A DNA stretch of 64,000 nt from Heliocidaris tuberculata (GCA_025618425.1 CM046839.1:3695008-3759007), one strand, 5' to 3'; positions 33,101-45,330 are shown, counted from the stretch's first letter. The notes: a model not told the origin generated them from the letters alone. Program-made: numbers and translations.

Positions 33101-35285
33101 ATGAAACAAACACAACTAACTATTCAGGAAGCAGGTTCAATTTATGTGGTTATCATTTAAAGGCATACTTTGGTGGGCCTACATGGGCCATTTCCGATGA
33201 GAGAGGAAAATATACTCTGAGCTTCGCGTCACTTTCGATACAGGGACTTCCATCACACGTGCTAAAACATGTGATTCATATTGGATCACCTCAGAGATAG
33301 TTCGGTGAAGACTGGCTTGTGTTTTAAATTTTGCGTGATGGGAAAGTAATCAAACATGGAAAAGTAATTACAGAGACAGCTCTCTGGTAGAGCCTGGGGT
33401 AGTTACGTAATCGTGGCGACAACGTGTCGCGGCAGGGCAGTGCAGAAGCGATGGCTAGACTAGTCAACCAGAAGTAAACTGTGTTTTGTATTTGGAAATA
33501 TTTCAGCATTACACTAAACTTGTTTGGGTGAACGAGGTTACGACCAGTTACAAGACTAAGGGCCTGGGATTGGTTAAACCAGAAGTATTCGCCTAGCTCC
33601 AGTTCGGTCAACTTCGTGCCGTCCGATCATTTATGGCATTAGTCCGACGGCCTCGCACAACGGGCGTGCTATGTGTACAAGTAAACAAGCCTTTTGCAAA
33701 TTCCGCACGATTTCATTTCCCTGTGAGTTCTCATTAGACTGGCCCATTAACAAAATGCTCGAATATAGAAACCTCTCCTCTTAACAAAAGGAAAGCTTGT
33801 TAAATGCCTAAAAATGTACAAATTTACAGTGAAAAGGGAATACTGAGAACAAGGGAACTAGACAAGATTCCTGACATTTCATAAATTTAACAAAAATAGA
33901 ACATGAAATCTTTGCATCTTGTTTAAATTAAATTTTTCTTACATATACACCTGTACATGTACTTGTCACAAAAACGTCCATAAAAATCATGACAGTTTCT
34001 GATTTTAAAAGTAATACATGTAATATATCATGAATGGTTGCCTACATGAAACAACTGTATGTGAGTTTTAGAACTGAAATGAATGAAATCAACTACATGT
34101 ATTTTATCAATAAATACATTCAAAATACCAACCATGATGTTAAAACAAACTGAATTTCCAAAAAAGTACATATGTACATGTATGTAGAGCTAGATACAGT
34201 GTACAATATATCGAATGCAACTGTGACATGTATTAAAATACAAAAATATGTACATGTACATGTACATGTAGATGTGAAGGTATGATCAACAAACACATTT
34301 TCATACAGATCTATGACAAGTTCTTCATAATTTGGAGAAATGTAATGTATCCAGATCTACAGAATAGGTACAATTCACTGCATTTCAAGCAAAATATTGT
34401 TAGTTTTTAACCAAATCATGGAATCAATTTCTTTGTCTACTACATGTACATATCATTCTTCAAGCTCTGCATGTATGGCCAGAAAAAAACAAAAACTATT
34501 AGATACAAAGCCCTAAATACAGGAAAGTCAGGATGCAACTGATTATAAAAGCATTTCAAATACATGTAATAACATGTACAAATGGTCTACAAAATGGGCT
34601 AATGACAGTTCATTTGTAACTTCAACAACCACGTGGTGAATAAGGAGGTAAACATATATACATCAGGATAGAAGTGGTGGTGTTGACTTGAGTGCTTTCT
34701 AGTTTGTACTTTACAGAGATACCATTTATTTACTTCAGAATAAAAACTAAAACTTAAACTAAAAAAATTGTGTCTTGTTTCTTCTGCTGGGCACATACAT
34801 GTAATGAAAGCAATGAGAAGTAGATGTAATAAAGACAACAGGATCACAAGACTGACAGATAAAAAGCCAAAAGCAAGGTGTCCACATGGCATTGTAAAAT
34901 CTTACCTTGTGACTGCTCTCTCGATGACAACTGTCTCAGGGATACCATTCCTTTCGAGTTCTTCTTCCAGGAAGACATTGAACAATGAGACCCCTTCCTC
35001 CTCCACCTCTACTCTATCCTCCTGTCCATCAATTGCATCTACACCCTGAGGAGCCTGCTTCAATCTCAACGGAGACAGCAGTTGTGATGATTTCCTTCTG
35101 GTTGCGAAGCTGCTCTCCCGGAATTCCTTGGACGTTGGAGACATCTCTGGCTGTTCGTAGCCATTCGCTGCCAGGCTGGTCGCTCCTGTCGATGGTACAT
35201 TTAACTGGGACGGTACTTCACCGTTACCGTTGCTTATGGTTGGCTGATGTAGTTGTTTTCCTTCCATGCTGTTGGAATGGTTCAT
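21216..35285 (-). CDS. Multidomain Bcl-2 family protein (Bax/Bak-like), tail-anchored
   Basis: Four coding exons join in phase on the minus strand: 35285-34906, 23169-22944, 22524-22291, 21341-21216. They total 966 nt and 321 residues. The start has an in-frame TGA three codons upstream; a second Met lies 6 codons later. Residues 1-95 are polar and probably disordered. SLFNVFLEEELERNG (about 99-113) looks like helix 1. BH3 is LRKLADQF (180-187), with the invariant Leu and Asp. BH1 covers about 217-238, and BH2 ends in WVANNGGW (273-280). The last exon encodes a hydrophobic anchor (FIFVGKIAIACAAVYGVYKL, 291-310) and a basic tip. This domain order defines Bcl-2 proteins that control mitochondrial outer-membrane permeability. 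GGW in BH2 is closest to Bax/Bak, but whether it kills or protects cannot be read from sequence. The usual NWGR core of BH1 is replaced by TRER. Confidence 0.88.
21635..22218. mobile_element. 584-bp MITE with TTAA target duplication, copy 1
   Basis: Ends AGGGAAATCCAACCTTAAT and AAGGTTGGATTGCCCT are inverted, flanked by TTAA at 21631-21634 and 22219-22222. TTAA duplications belong to piggyBac- and Kolobok-type elements. Located in intron 3 of the Bcl-2 gene. Confidence 0.92.
22291..22524 (-). CDS. Bcl-2 family gene, exon 3 (BH1-BH2)
   Basis: Acceptor TTACCCACAG, donor GGATGG|GTAGGT, exactly 78 codons. Encodes the BH1 helices (LLSELFFQGTITRERIVVLF), the central hydrophobic hairpin and BH2 (SWVANNGGW). 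Confidence 0.92.
22944..23169 (-). CDS. Bcl-2 family gene, exon 2 (BH3)
   Basis: Acceptor CTTACTTACAG, donor GAAGAG|GTATAT. Encodes residues 127-202 including the BH3 motif LRKLADQF. Ala replaces the common small Gly before Asp, as in several known BH3 motifs. Confidence 0.85.
24220..24803. mobile_element. 584-bp MITE with TTAA target duplication, copy 2
   Basis: Same length, orientation and near-identical sequence as copy 1, with TTAA at 24216-24219 and 24804-24807. Located in intron 1 of the Bcl-2 gene. Confidence 0.92.
25411..26578. mobile_element. 1,168-bp TIR element with 8-bp target duplication TGAGACTC
   Basis: Same terminal repeat as the 4301 element (GGGCTAACTCGGCACTAGGG), but in opposite orientation: the GACCCC end lies on the right and the GAATGC end on the left. 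TGAGACTC flanks it at 25403-25410 and 26579-26586. Inverted arms of about 250 bp (25440-25700 versus 25950-26200) enclose a loop of about 250 bp. The right end carries the 17-bp satellite. In Bcl-2 intron 1. Confidence 0.92.
26182..26572. repeat. 17-bp satellite, 23 units, inside a transposon terminal repeat
   Basis: The unit GCCGAGTTAGCCCTAGT repeats 23 times with one variable base (TTAGCC or TTCGCC). The C variant is at units 1, 6, 10, 12 and 16. No other variation was seen by eye. Confidence 0.95.
27432..27445. repeat. Poly-G tract
   Basis: Fourteen G after GGGGGA, in Bcl-2 intron 1. Confidence 0.85.
28018..28290. mobile_element. CpG-rich TIR element TACTGTATAC
   Basis: TACTGTATAC at 28018-28027 and GTATACAGTA at 28281-28290. 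The inner ends also pair (GCCATAAATTTCACGG versus CCGCGAAATATATGGC). The interior is rich in TTCGCGAA, unlike the AT-rich intron around it. About 273 bp, in Bcl-2 intron 1. Confidence 0.75.
30121..30150. repeat. (AT)15 microsatellite
   Basis: Uninterrupted AT repeat in Bcl-2 intron 1. Confidence 0.95.
30590..32276. mobile_element. 1.69-kb TIR element flanked by TA
   Basis: GGTGGTCTGTC at 30590 and GACAGACCACC ending at 32276, each flanked by TA, as in Tc1/mariner insertions. The interior has no intact transposase. It carries a degenerate tRNA-like stretch (30923-30989) and a run rich in GCGCGC (31630-31930). In Bcl-2 intron 1. Confidence 0.65.
30923..30989 (-). repeat. tRNA-derived sequence (SINE head or tRNA relic)
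   Basis: On the minus strand: ATAGGTAGCACTTGCCTCCC, then GACCCAGGTTCGAATCCCGG, then GGGTCCA and a T run. GGTTCGAATCC is a perfect pol III B box. The 5' acceptor arm does not pair with GGGTCCA and the anticodon stem is broken, so it is not a working tRNA. Confidence 0.7.
32392..32819. repeat. Possible small TIR element
   Basis: TTATCCCTTTCGAGACA on the left and TGTCCTGAAAGGGTTAT on the right are imperfect inverted repeats around about 430 bp of non-coding DNA. Confidence 0.45.
34906..35285 (-). CDS. Bcl-2 family gene, exon 1
   Basis: 126 codons plus 2 nt, donor ACAAG|GTAAGA. Encodes the long polar N-terminus and a probable helix 1 (LFNVFLEEELERNGIPE). Its acidic EVEEEG stretch precedes the helix. 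Upstream non-coding exons are possible but not identifiable. Confidence 0.75.
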
Positions 35286-38200
35286 TTGCTTTCAAAGATG
35301 ACCACAACGAACAGAAATGAATTTACAGAGATACACGATGCTGGTATCTTTTAGCTTTAAGACTTTCTTATTAATCACTCTTGATCGCAGTTCATCAGTT
35401 ATTCACAAGCTCTTCATATACATCTGCAAAATAATAGAAGAGAAATATGCCAAAATGAAAAAAAATATATACTGTTCTGAACCTATTTTCTTTGACAATA
35501 GAGCAAGATTTGAGAAATAAAGGTACATGTAATACCCAAGGATGAATAAAAAATTTGCAAAAAATGGTTCTGAAGTCTTCATGCAACTTAAGTAAGGAAA
35601 ATCATTGCTATAACAAAATTGAAAAAAAAAATTATAAACATTCATCACACAACAAAAAAGAGAAGAAGACTACTAATGAAAGATAAACTATTGACATGGC
35701 ACATGTACATGTACAATACCAGATTCACAGAAGGCATCCAGCAGCACGTTATCTTACTAAATTTCCTCTGCAAATGTATGAAAATATATACCACTATGAG
35801 ATGGAAATCATCTCTTTTTGATTACACATGGAACTGAAATACTTGTGATTCAGCCAAGGCTCCTATGTATGCTGTTAGGGAGGATCGCCTACAGTCACCT
35901 TCACTCTCACCTGTACACTCACGCATCAACGTAATGATTCAGTCTGACTCTAACCACTGTGAGCGTGCAAGCAATCACTGTGTGTATACAAACCAAGTTT
36001 ACACGCAGAGGGCTGTTCCCATTAAATAAGACTTTCATCCACAATAATACAATAACCGACATGAATTAGGCCCACAATGAGAGTGGATCTATACTCTACA
36101 ATGCATGGATGAAGATTTACATTGTACCCTTTTATAGAAATGTAGCTATCATAAATACACTCATGTACAGGTATATTTTGAATGACATACATGTACATGT
36201 ATATTTGATTCGAGAATGTTTGTATAGAAAAATGAACCGCAATTTAATCAGCATAATACAAAGTTCCCCTGTAAAGTTGTCTTTTATTTCACTGTTTATT
36301 CGAAGGCAAATTTTTAATGAAGTTTGAAATACGTATTATACAAAAGGTCTCAGTGCAAAACACTTGCAACTACTCTGCAACAAATGCACTTAAAAATGTA
36401 TTCTTCATTTTCAATTCTAGTCAATGAAGTTTGATTTTGAGTCAAGATGCATTAATGTACATATACTTCATCAACTCTCCTGCTCTCTCTTATCTAATCT
36501 CTATCTGAAGTTTGCTGACAAAAGCCTGACATCATACTGACATACATGTACATGCATGTACATTACAACTGCCATTCCCCCCCCCTATTCCAATGTACTG
36601 AGAAAAATAATGAATAGAAATAAATACAAATCTAGAAAATAATGTATGCCTAATACAAGTACTATAAATCAGCAGATGACAAGTTTACTACATGTAACCT
36701 AAAATCTTGAAAGTGGTGGTTTGCTCAGCAATATATTGCAATTTCCGGGAATTTACTGACACATGTGCAGTGTTTAAATAGCCATTGTTTATTTTTACGT
36801 ACTATACATGTACATGTGCAAGCTTCCTGGGTAACAGCCACAGGCTCAAAGTGCATTGTGCGGTGAAGGCCAACAATGACCTATATGATATGTTGCTAAG
36901 CATTTGCAATTTTGCATATACATGTAAACAAATATTATAATTTTCAGACCTACATGTACAAGGATGCACTATCATGTACATGTATGACAAAAATCATTCT
37001 TTGTACACACACTAACTGGATAATCATTGAAATTCTTACAATCACTGTTAAAATTCTATCTTGCAATCGCTTTTTCCCCAATTTTATGATAAGGAATATG
37101 TTTTTCTCTTACAGATCTCCCTAAAATACATTTTTTTAAAGAAAATGTTTCTTCCATAAGAGATGCAAAAGTTCATGATTGTTTTCCTTCACTAAAAAGT
37201 AATGAAAAGTGCACTTTTCTTGCAGTGGGCAGTTTATCTTTATTTCATTGTGCTCATGAGTATGACCAAGGGTAAATTTTGTTTTCCTTTACCACAATTT
37301 TCCTCTTTTTTAATAGCTTGCAAAAAATCATGTTATTAAGTCGTGCACAAAATGACTCCTGTCAACAACATACAGTGCATAAATGTTGGAGTGCAATTTT
37401 TGGTTAAACCTGTTTAAAATTGTAGCATGTGGAGTAATACCCGGGTATAAAATGCAACATTTAATTAATAGAACACTGGGGAAATACATGAATTGCTCTG
37501 ATTTTTGTCTTCTTGAAGCATACACAGTGCATCACAAGCTTAATGATTTTGAATCTTTCTGAACGACTGAATTTGCATGATGCCATTTCCAAAAATTCAA
37601 TTTCAATCTTTATTTTTTTTTTTAAAGATACTTTTTACTTTCTGCATTAATAAAAACAGCTTTTAGGCCAAACAACAAAGTGACTGACGTGAACATGATG
37701 TGCTAGTAGCCTTTGAAAAGACATTAATCCTCATTACCAAGTATCTTGGAGACGATAAAGCCATCAGGTACCTGGTTGCTTACTTACAAGCATACGCTTT
37801 CTTTATATGCTCAGTCAGGTGAAATAAACCAATACTTTAATTGTGTAAGTCCATAGTTGCAGGAACACAGAATGAATAAAGAATAGCCTACAAATCTACA
37901 TTCATATCAATATCAACAATATTGGCTCATAATGATATTTTAAAAGCACTATTTCCAGTTTCCAATGCATATTAAGATCATTTGACAGGGCAGTATGGCA
38001 AAGTTCTTTAATACTTGAACTACTGTAGCCTACATGTATAATGTGTAGCTGTTTAAATTCAACAATTCACCCGATTGTTTGAATTCACACAGAACAAACA
38101 AATAACACACAGAACTGAGATTCACTTGAGGCAAATCCTGCAATCGAAAATGCCAACATGCACAGTAAAAAAAACTACGTTGAGACTTGAGAAGTTTCAC

Positions 38201-40700
38201 AAACACTCCACTTACATGTAATTGATCACTACTTCAGACAATCACAAATCTGTAAATGAAACTACTCACAATAGACTACAGAAGATATAGCCTACACATG
38301 TATCATTCTATCACGGATATAAAATTATGATGTTTGTCTATCAGTGGCTGAACTGCTTACTGACTGGGGGTGAAGTTCATCTCTGTGGCATTACCTTCTG
38401 TAGTCTAGGTGCCAGACCAAGACCAGTGAGTTGAACTCTTGACCCAATCTGAGAATGTAATTTATCACCGCAACTGAGAAAGGTATTCTGAACTGAGATT
38501 CAATCACCTTCAGTTATTTATTATTGTATTCAAGAGGACAATCACTCAATCTATGCAATATCTTACAGATGATTTGTAATAATTAGGGGAAAATCTGAAA
38601 GATGGTCTGTGGTGAAGACTAATGAAGATCCCATTCCAGTCAAAACAACTCATTGATAGAACCACAGTCCAAAAACAGACTATGAAAAACCATAACAGTC
38701 AAATACATGTATTATGACTAACATGCCTTACTCATCTCATCCTCTCGTTTGACATGCTTCTTTCACATTGTTCTCCCTTCTTCCATTTCCAAAATAGTGG
38801 CTTTTTTATCATTCTCATAAAACTTGTCCCCAAAACCTTGCCTGCCAAAGCTACATGTATGCAACTTGCATTCCTAATTCGCATGGTCGTAATAATACAT
38901 TTGTATGCCTACATTAAATCCCTGTCTACACGTACATTTAGAAACTTGAGACTTTTTACATCTAAGATTCCTCAGAATCCTTTGTAATATTCAAGCAAAA
39001 TGATAGTTCAGGAAAAAGACTGATTTGAAGAAACAAAAAAGTATCACACAAGAACACAAATGCAAGCTCACAAGTATTCAATATGTATTATAAATCCTTG
39101 GTAAACTAATGCACAACAATAGCAAGAAGGCAGTTTCTGATTACCAAGCACAACCTCTCTCAATACAAATAGAAAGTTTTGTAAATTGCATATACATACT
39201 CTACTCTCCAAAATGTCCACCATGAATCGGTATAACTTGAATCTGTATGACCAAACTGCCCTATATTCTGATGACTGGAAGTCCTGCTTGGAGTTTACAG
39301 CAGTATCAACACTACATGTCACAGCTAAAAACATATCTGGGATCTCTCTTCATTCATCATGATGACAATAATGAGGATGATGTAATAATGAGTCCCTAAA
39401 TAAGAATCTGTGCAACCTACATACCACTTCCATAGTCCTTGAACAGGAAAGCAGTCTCAACATGTCTAGCAAAACAAAGGATGACTTGGGGGATTCCCCT
39501 TCATTTACATACAGTAGGAAGGCAATTGCTTTAATGATGTCATACAATGTTTATTCATTATTCACTGCATCAATACTCTAGGCGTAGCCAGTAGCTCTAA
39601 TTTCCTTGCCTGAACAAAGAAAGGATGATCCCTTTGGCATACTGCATTGATGAGGTAAAAGAGCCAATCAGTAACACCAGGGATTTCCTTTGTATTAAAT
39701 ATTTATCCAATTAAGTGGGATGACAATTCTCTATAGGAAACAAGTTACAAAATATTGTTTCATTTTTTAAATTTTTGTATCTAAATTTGTATAATATTGT
39801 ATTGTAACATACACCTGTAAGGTATTTGTAATATTGTAGTAACGCAAAGTAATAAAAATGTATTATTTTACACGTACATGTATACTTATGTATGTATATT
39901 ATCTAATGCAAAGCGCATTGAAATGTATATGTAATGCGCTATAAAAATGTAACATATTATTATTATTATCATATTGTACATTTTTAGACAAATGAAAATA
40001 AATCCAGTTTATCATCCTAACAAGAAAAAAAAAATCCTAGCAAAAATAACTGAAAATTGATTGTCAAGATGGGCAATAAATTGTAAAAAGGAAAATCCAC
40101 ACTGGCATCAGGTAGGCTCATACAAAAACATAAAAATGAGAGAAGCAGATCAGTGAAAGAAAAAATGAAAGTTATGAATTCTGAAAGCTTTAATATATTA
40201 TCAGGCTTTCAAGCACACCCAAGAAAAAAAGTAGGAGAAAAGTAGGTTCAAAATTTCAGAAAAAGTAGGGAGAAAAGTAGGATTCAGGAGAGAAAAAGTA
40301 GGATAAAAGTAGGAAATTTGCATGTCCGCAGGATTGGTTCTAACTTCTTTTTTCCATGTCAATACTTGACTGCCCACTGTTCTGACTAGAACTCACAATA
40401 GTATTTACTGCAGTCATAGATTATACCTATTTCATGGACAAGCTCAAATGGATACTTTAAATAGCTTTGAGAAATCATGCTAGATGAAATGCACTCACGG
40501 GACCATCACTATATGGAGCTGTGTAAATTTCAGCCTGTCAAGACCTCTAAGTTGAAGAGGTAAAAACACCAATATAATCGGCAAAATTTTGAGAAAATAC
40601 TTCCTTCTACATTTTAGAATGATAGAATATCTAATTTCATGCCAGATCCTTTCATAGGATCTTTATCATCTTCATCAAGTGAATTTTTCAGGCTGTTTTT
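35286..40700. other. Intergenic, upstream of the Bcl-2 gene
   Basis: No coding exon found. It holds the 5' flank of the minus-strand Bcl-2 gene and many TACATGTA palindromes. The GCGCTATAAAAATGTAACAT stretch followed by (ATT)n near 39941-39970 looks like the 3' tail of a retroposon. A decayed relative of the TTAA MITE is at 40080-40195. Confidence 0.4.
40080..40195. repeat. Decayed end of the TTAA MITE family
   Basis: GGAAAATCCACACTGGCAT, GAGAGAAGCAGATCAGTGAA and GAAAGTTATGAATT follow the order of the first 120 bp of the 584-bp MITEs, with many changes. Confidence 0.5.
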
Positions 40701-40726
40701 GGTCTGTGATCTTGCTCCTCTGCCGA

Positions 40727-40842
40727 ACACATATGTGCAAGATATCACACACTTGCTATGGGTGGCAATTGCTCACGGTATGAAGGTACAGAGTGCGAGG
40801 TTATCTCCAATAACCTCGCATAAGTGTGAGTGGATGGAATGA
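40727..40842. repeat. Repeat with CACACACTTGCTATG motif, copy 1
   Basis: Shares TCACACACTTGCTATG, GGTATGAAGGTAC and AGTGCGAGGTTAT with copy 2 at 41128-41272. The inner palindrome GCGAGGTTATCTCCAATAAC plus CTCGC forms a hairpin. Confidence 0.75.
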
Positions 40843-41018
40843 CTTCACTGCCAGGTTCCTATTCTTAGGGATGCAAGGGAGCAATGGGCCGATGGGTATG
40901 GCTGCACTTCCATAGATCTACCAAAGACCTGGTAGTCTAAGACCCTAAAATGGTGTCTGAGGCCGGCCCCCTTTTGGGGCTGGGTCGTAAACTGGACAAA
41001 AGCAGGCCCTTAATTTTG

Positions 41019-41041
41019 CCCCCCCCCCCCCCCCCCCCCCC
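41019..41041. repeat. Poly-C tract
   Basis: Twenty-three consecutive C between the two copies of the preceding repeat. Confidence 0.9.
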
Positions 41042-41127
41042 TTTACACTTCAGTATGAAAACGTGGCCCTGACACAATTCAGGGGTTGGCTTACATTATT
41101 TTTAATTAATTTTGTATACTATTATAG

Positions 41128-41272
41128 GCAAGCACACAGGTATGTGCAAGATGTCACACACTTGCTATGACAGGCAATTCATCGCGGTATGAAGGTACAA
41201 AGTGCGAGGTTATTGTACCAAGGAGTTATCACTCCTTGATTGTATATAACTTCGCATATGTGTGAGTGGTCT
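41128..41272. repeat. Repeat with CACACACTTGCTATG motif, copy 2
   Basis: Direct repeat of copy 1. Its hairpin loop carries an extra piece with a second small palindrome, AAGGAGTTATCACTCCTT. Confidence 0.75.
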
Positions 41273-41280
41273 GAGTTAGA

Positions 41281-43759
41281 CCGAAAATTCTGTCTCTCGT
41301 TCATTAGCCTCTTAATTTTGACAGGGTCGGCCATTCACTTAGAGACAGAAACGCTCCTATCACTCTGCTGTGCAAACTGATTGAGAGCCGACGATCAGTC
41401 GGCATGTAGTTGTTAAAATGTGAATATTATGATTTTTAAAAATATTTGTGTAGACCCCTACATGTAAATTAAATAGATTAGGCCTAGGCTCTATACTTAA
41501 ACGAACATGTTCAACTTACCAATTTGACTGTTTTATTCCTTTTAATGCTCCTTTTTCAGATAATTCAGGGTCCAAGTTGTTCTCGGTTTGAAAATCTTAC
41601 GCTGCATTCAAACTGTTTCCACTGCACTGTGCAGGAATGAAGATGACATCGTAGCCGTTCTAGTCTACGTACAAGGGAAAATTATTATGAAGGAAAAAAT
41701 GTGATGAATTCATTACGAACTCGCACACATTCATAATAATTAATAATTAATTCATAATAATTTTCCCTTGTACGTAGACTAGAACGGCTACGATGTCATC
41801 GTCATTCCTGAGCAGTGGAAACAGTTTGAATGCAGCGTAAGATTTTCAAACCGAGAACAACTTGGACCCTGAATTACCTGAAAAAGGAGCATTAAAAGGA
41901 ATAAAACAGTCAAATTGGTAAGTTGAACATGTTCGTTTAAGTATAGAGCCTAGATCTAGGCCTAATCTATTTAATTTACACAAATATTTTTAAAAATCGT
42001 AATATTCACATTTTAACAACTAGGGGCCTGTTTCTCGAAACCGTCATATGTCTAAGTTCTTGACTAAGTCAGCGCTAGTTCTCTAGTTGTCCGCTACGTG
42101 TTTCACGAAGCCGTCTTTACCAAGATGCGCGACAACTTCCTGACTAAGGACTTATGACGCCTCCAAGCCTGTCATATCTTTTTTAGTCGACGTACAGCGC
42201 CATCACATGTTATTTATTGGGTAGATTATGGTCGGCAAAAAGGGCAATACATACTTCTATGCAACTCTTTCTACGCATTCACTTTATCTGGAATTTATCC
42301 ATGTTTATATTATGAAAATTATATGAAAATACAGTGTTTTTGTTCAAGGCTTGTCTCCACTTAACTCTAGTGAATCAACACTCTTTCCACATTCTAATGG
42401 ATAAAAATACAAAAACAACAATAGTCTAATTGAGGTCATTTCAATATGAAAGGAACTTTTTTTTTTCAAATGAAAAAGAAAACCATAATAATAACGATAA
42501 CAATAATAGACTGACAGGAGATAGGCCTACATTAAAATGAGGTGGGATTAAAAAAAAAGAAAGTTAAACCAAAACTTGTCAAATTAATCCCATCATTGGA
42601 AACTGGAAAAAAAAAAAAACTATTGACAAATAAACATTGGGCAAGAAAAAAATACAAGCCTTATTGATAAGCAATGGGAAGTATTATAATCTAAAAATAT
42701 ATATAAATTCATAACTGTTGCCAGGTATGTTTTATGTCAAAATGAATTTAGTAAGTCTCTTAACTTCTGATTGCAAAGCTATTTTACGATATGGGTCCTT
42801 TATATCTGATCAATTAGCATGAAAAATTACGTGCTACCATAATAAACTTGAAAATCACATGTTACTTCTTATATAATAATTACAAGAGTGCTTTTTGTAT
42901 GAAAACAAATAATTGGGCAATCTTCGTAAATGATTTCTATAAAAGATTTCTTTGGTGAACTAAAATCCGACGAGGGAACTGTAATATGACACCGTAGGCC
43001 AGCCATAGTCAACGGCATATTCTCTGGTTTTCAGACCCATATCAGTGTAAACATAGATTATATCGACGATTTTTAAAATGAATACTTTGAAATATACGTG
43101 TTTAAACTTATAACATGAATATTTTTGTAATCTCCATATCATACTCAAGCCCCAAAACATTATGTAAAACATTCAAAGCATATTATTATTACAATGAAAA
43201 TATATGGGTTTATTTTGATAAACTATCAAATGACGACATCCGGGGGGTACCTATCCAACGTAAAACTGGCTCACCGATCATGAAATCAATCACTCATATT
43301 TTTCATTTTACAAGCGAATCCATCATGTAATTTACATAATTTAAAAAGTGCTTGGCATCTATTATACCCTTCTACATTTTCTATTTTCTTTTATTCCATA
43401 GTTCATTCAAATATTTGCAGTTGAGTTAAATTTAGCTTTTAAAAATATAGTGTAATTGCAACCAAGGCTATGTGTCGGCTCCTACTCTCGCCGATAGTAT
43501 CGATATCACGAGATGTCTAGCTAGTAAGCTCTTCGTGAAACAGTTTAGGAAGATCATGGACATCTCCGTAGTTGGCGGATAAAGTTATGACTGTCTTGTC
43601 GTTGGTTTCGAGAAACAGGCCCTAGATCTCTAGACTGCCGCCTGATCGTCGGCTCTCAGTCAGTTTGCACAGCAGAGTGATAGAAGCGTTTCTGTCTCTA
43701 AGTGAATGGCCGACCCTGTCAAAATTAAGAGGCTAATGAACGAGAGACAGAATTTTCGG
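41281..43759. mobile_element. Large foldback element with ~410-bp arms, split by a nested insertion
   Basis: The left arm 41281-41692 pairs with 41750-42020 and continues, after an insertion, at 43626-43759. Ends are CCGAAAATTCTGTCTCTCGT and its complement. The loop is only about 57 bp. GGTCTGAGTTAGAC flanks it at 41268-41281 and 43764-43777. No protein was recognised. Confidence 0.9.
42024..43622. mobile_element. 1.6-kb TIR element nested in the foldback arm
   Basis: Ends GGGCCTGTTTCTCGAAACC and its complement; flanked by TAG (or CTAG, the alignment is ambiguous) on both sides. The opposite foldback arm lacks it, giving the empty site within the same window. The interior is AT-rich with no transposase. 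Confidence 0.88.
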
Positions 43760-44796
43760 CCTAGGTCTGAGTTAGACACTAGACGCCCCAGGCCCAAGCC
43801 CAGCCAGGTTGTTGCAGTTACCGGTTACCGGCCGCCTCGGCATTGGCCATGGGCATGGCTGGCCCGATGACGTTCGCCGCTACGCGGCGGAGATGTTTGC
43901 ACAACTAACAAAGGTCAAAGCCACAGGCACACCGCACACGCTCAATAATTTTGTCGAATTGATATCAAAAGTTACTGAAATACATTTGGAATTGAATATC
44001 TAGATAATTGGTAGATCTAGATCTAAATATGTTACATAATCGTCATATACGGTATCATGGAACTTACCTGTCAGTCTTGCTGCCCAGTTTCTAGTTCAGC
44101 TAGCTAGTATAGCGCATTTATGCATATATTATGCGCAACCATTAGCGCTAGTGTTAGTACATGCTACCTCGATCGCGACATTTCTTCTAGCGAGTATAGC
44201 TCGCGCTCGCGCGCGCAGCTCGATCATATTCGGCTAGCCTTATTCCCTGATACTGACGAAATATTTTCCAAAATGATATTGCAATGCAGAAATATTTAAG
44301 ACTGATCACCAGATAAGGAGAAATAATTTGAATGTTTCTATTTCTATTAATATTTTTGGTATTCCAATTTATCAAGGTGTAATTGGGTATAATTAATAGG
44401 AATAACAGAAGTAAAAAAGTAAGGATATCCTTGAATTAGGTTATTCACTCGAATTTATATTCTACCATATTTTCTGATTTTAAAGAATGATCATATTTTG
44501 AAAAAAGAGTTATCAAAAACTTGGGAAGTTAACCCCTGGAGTTAACCCAGCACACATAGCAATTTTCTTTCTTTCTTTCTATCTTGTTTGATTAATTAGC
44601 AATTAATTCGTGAAATGGATGGTGTAAGGAAAAAGTGAAGGGGTAGAAAGGGAAGAATATCCGTATACCGACCAACTATTATATAGGAGCAGCCCGAATG
44701 GTGGGGCGCAGACAGAAATAACCGTCTGGTATATGCTGAATTCTTTGGGGAAGGATGCCAATTTTCATTTTAATAATAGAATTGCTCATACCAGAC

Positions 44797-44951
44797 CTGG
44801 GGCCCGTTGCACAAAACTTGCGTTTAATCGCAAATCAGAAAAATAAATGGCAACTTTATTTTCAGCCAATTAATCAAAAGTGCGCATTTAGGACTTGTGT
44901 TTGATTTTTAGGAGTTGCGATTAAACGCAAGTTTTGTGCAACGGGCCCCAG
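44797..44951. mobile_element. 155-bp MITE, complete copy
   Basis: CTGGGGCCCGTTGCACAAAA at the left and its exact complement at the right, arms of about 37 bp (CTTGCGTTTAATCGCAA next). Possible 3-bp duplication GAC. A truncated relative is at 58133-58222. Confidence 0.92.
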
Positions 44952-45085
44952 GACAGGGGTGTCGATCCATGTTCATGATTGGTATCCCCCTCCCACACCA
45001 GGGACTTTTTCAAAAATCTCTCTATAAAACTTGCATTCAAGAGCATCCCAAAATGGTTTTCTGTGTGATTAAATGTTGTCTAAAG

Positions 45086-45288
45086 CACTAGCGTAGCTGA
45101 AGGGGGGGGGGGCAGGGGGGGGGGGCAGAGTGCCCCTCTGACAACTTTTCATCATTTTTTTTTGGAAATTTTTTTTGTTGTTGCTTGTCAGAAAATTACG
45201 GAGGAAAACATGTGATAACCACCGCCCCCCCCCCCACCGAGCGACTTTTTTGAGGGATGGGGGAAAAAAAAGTTGTCGACCCCCCCCC

Positions 45289-45330
<42 letters not shown>

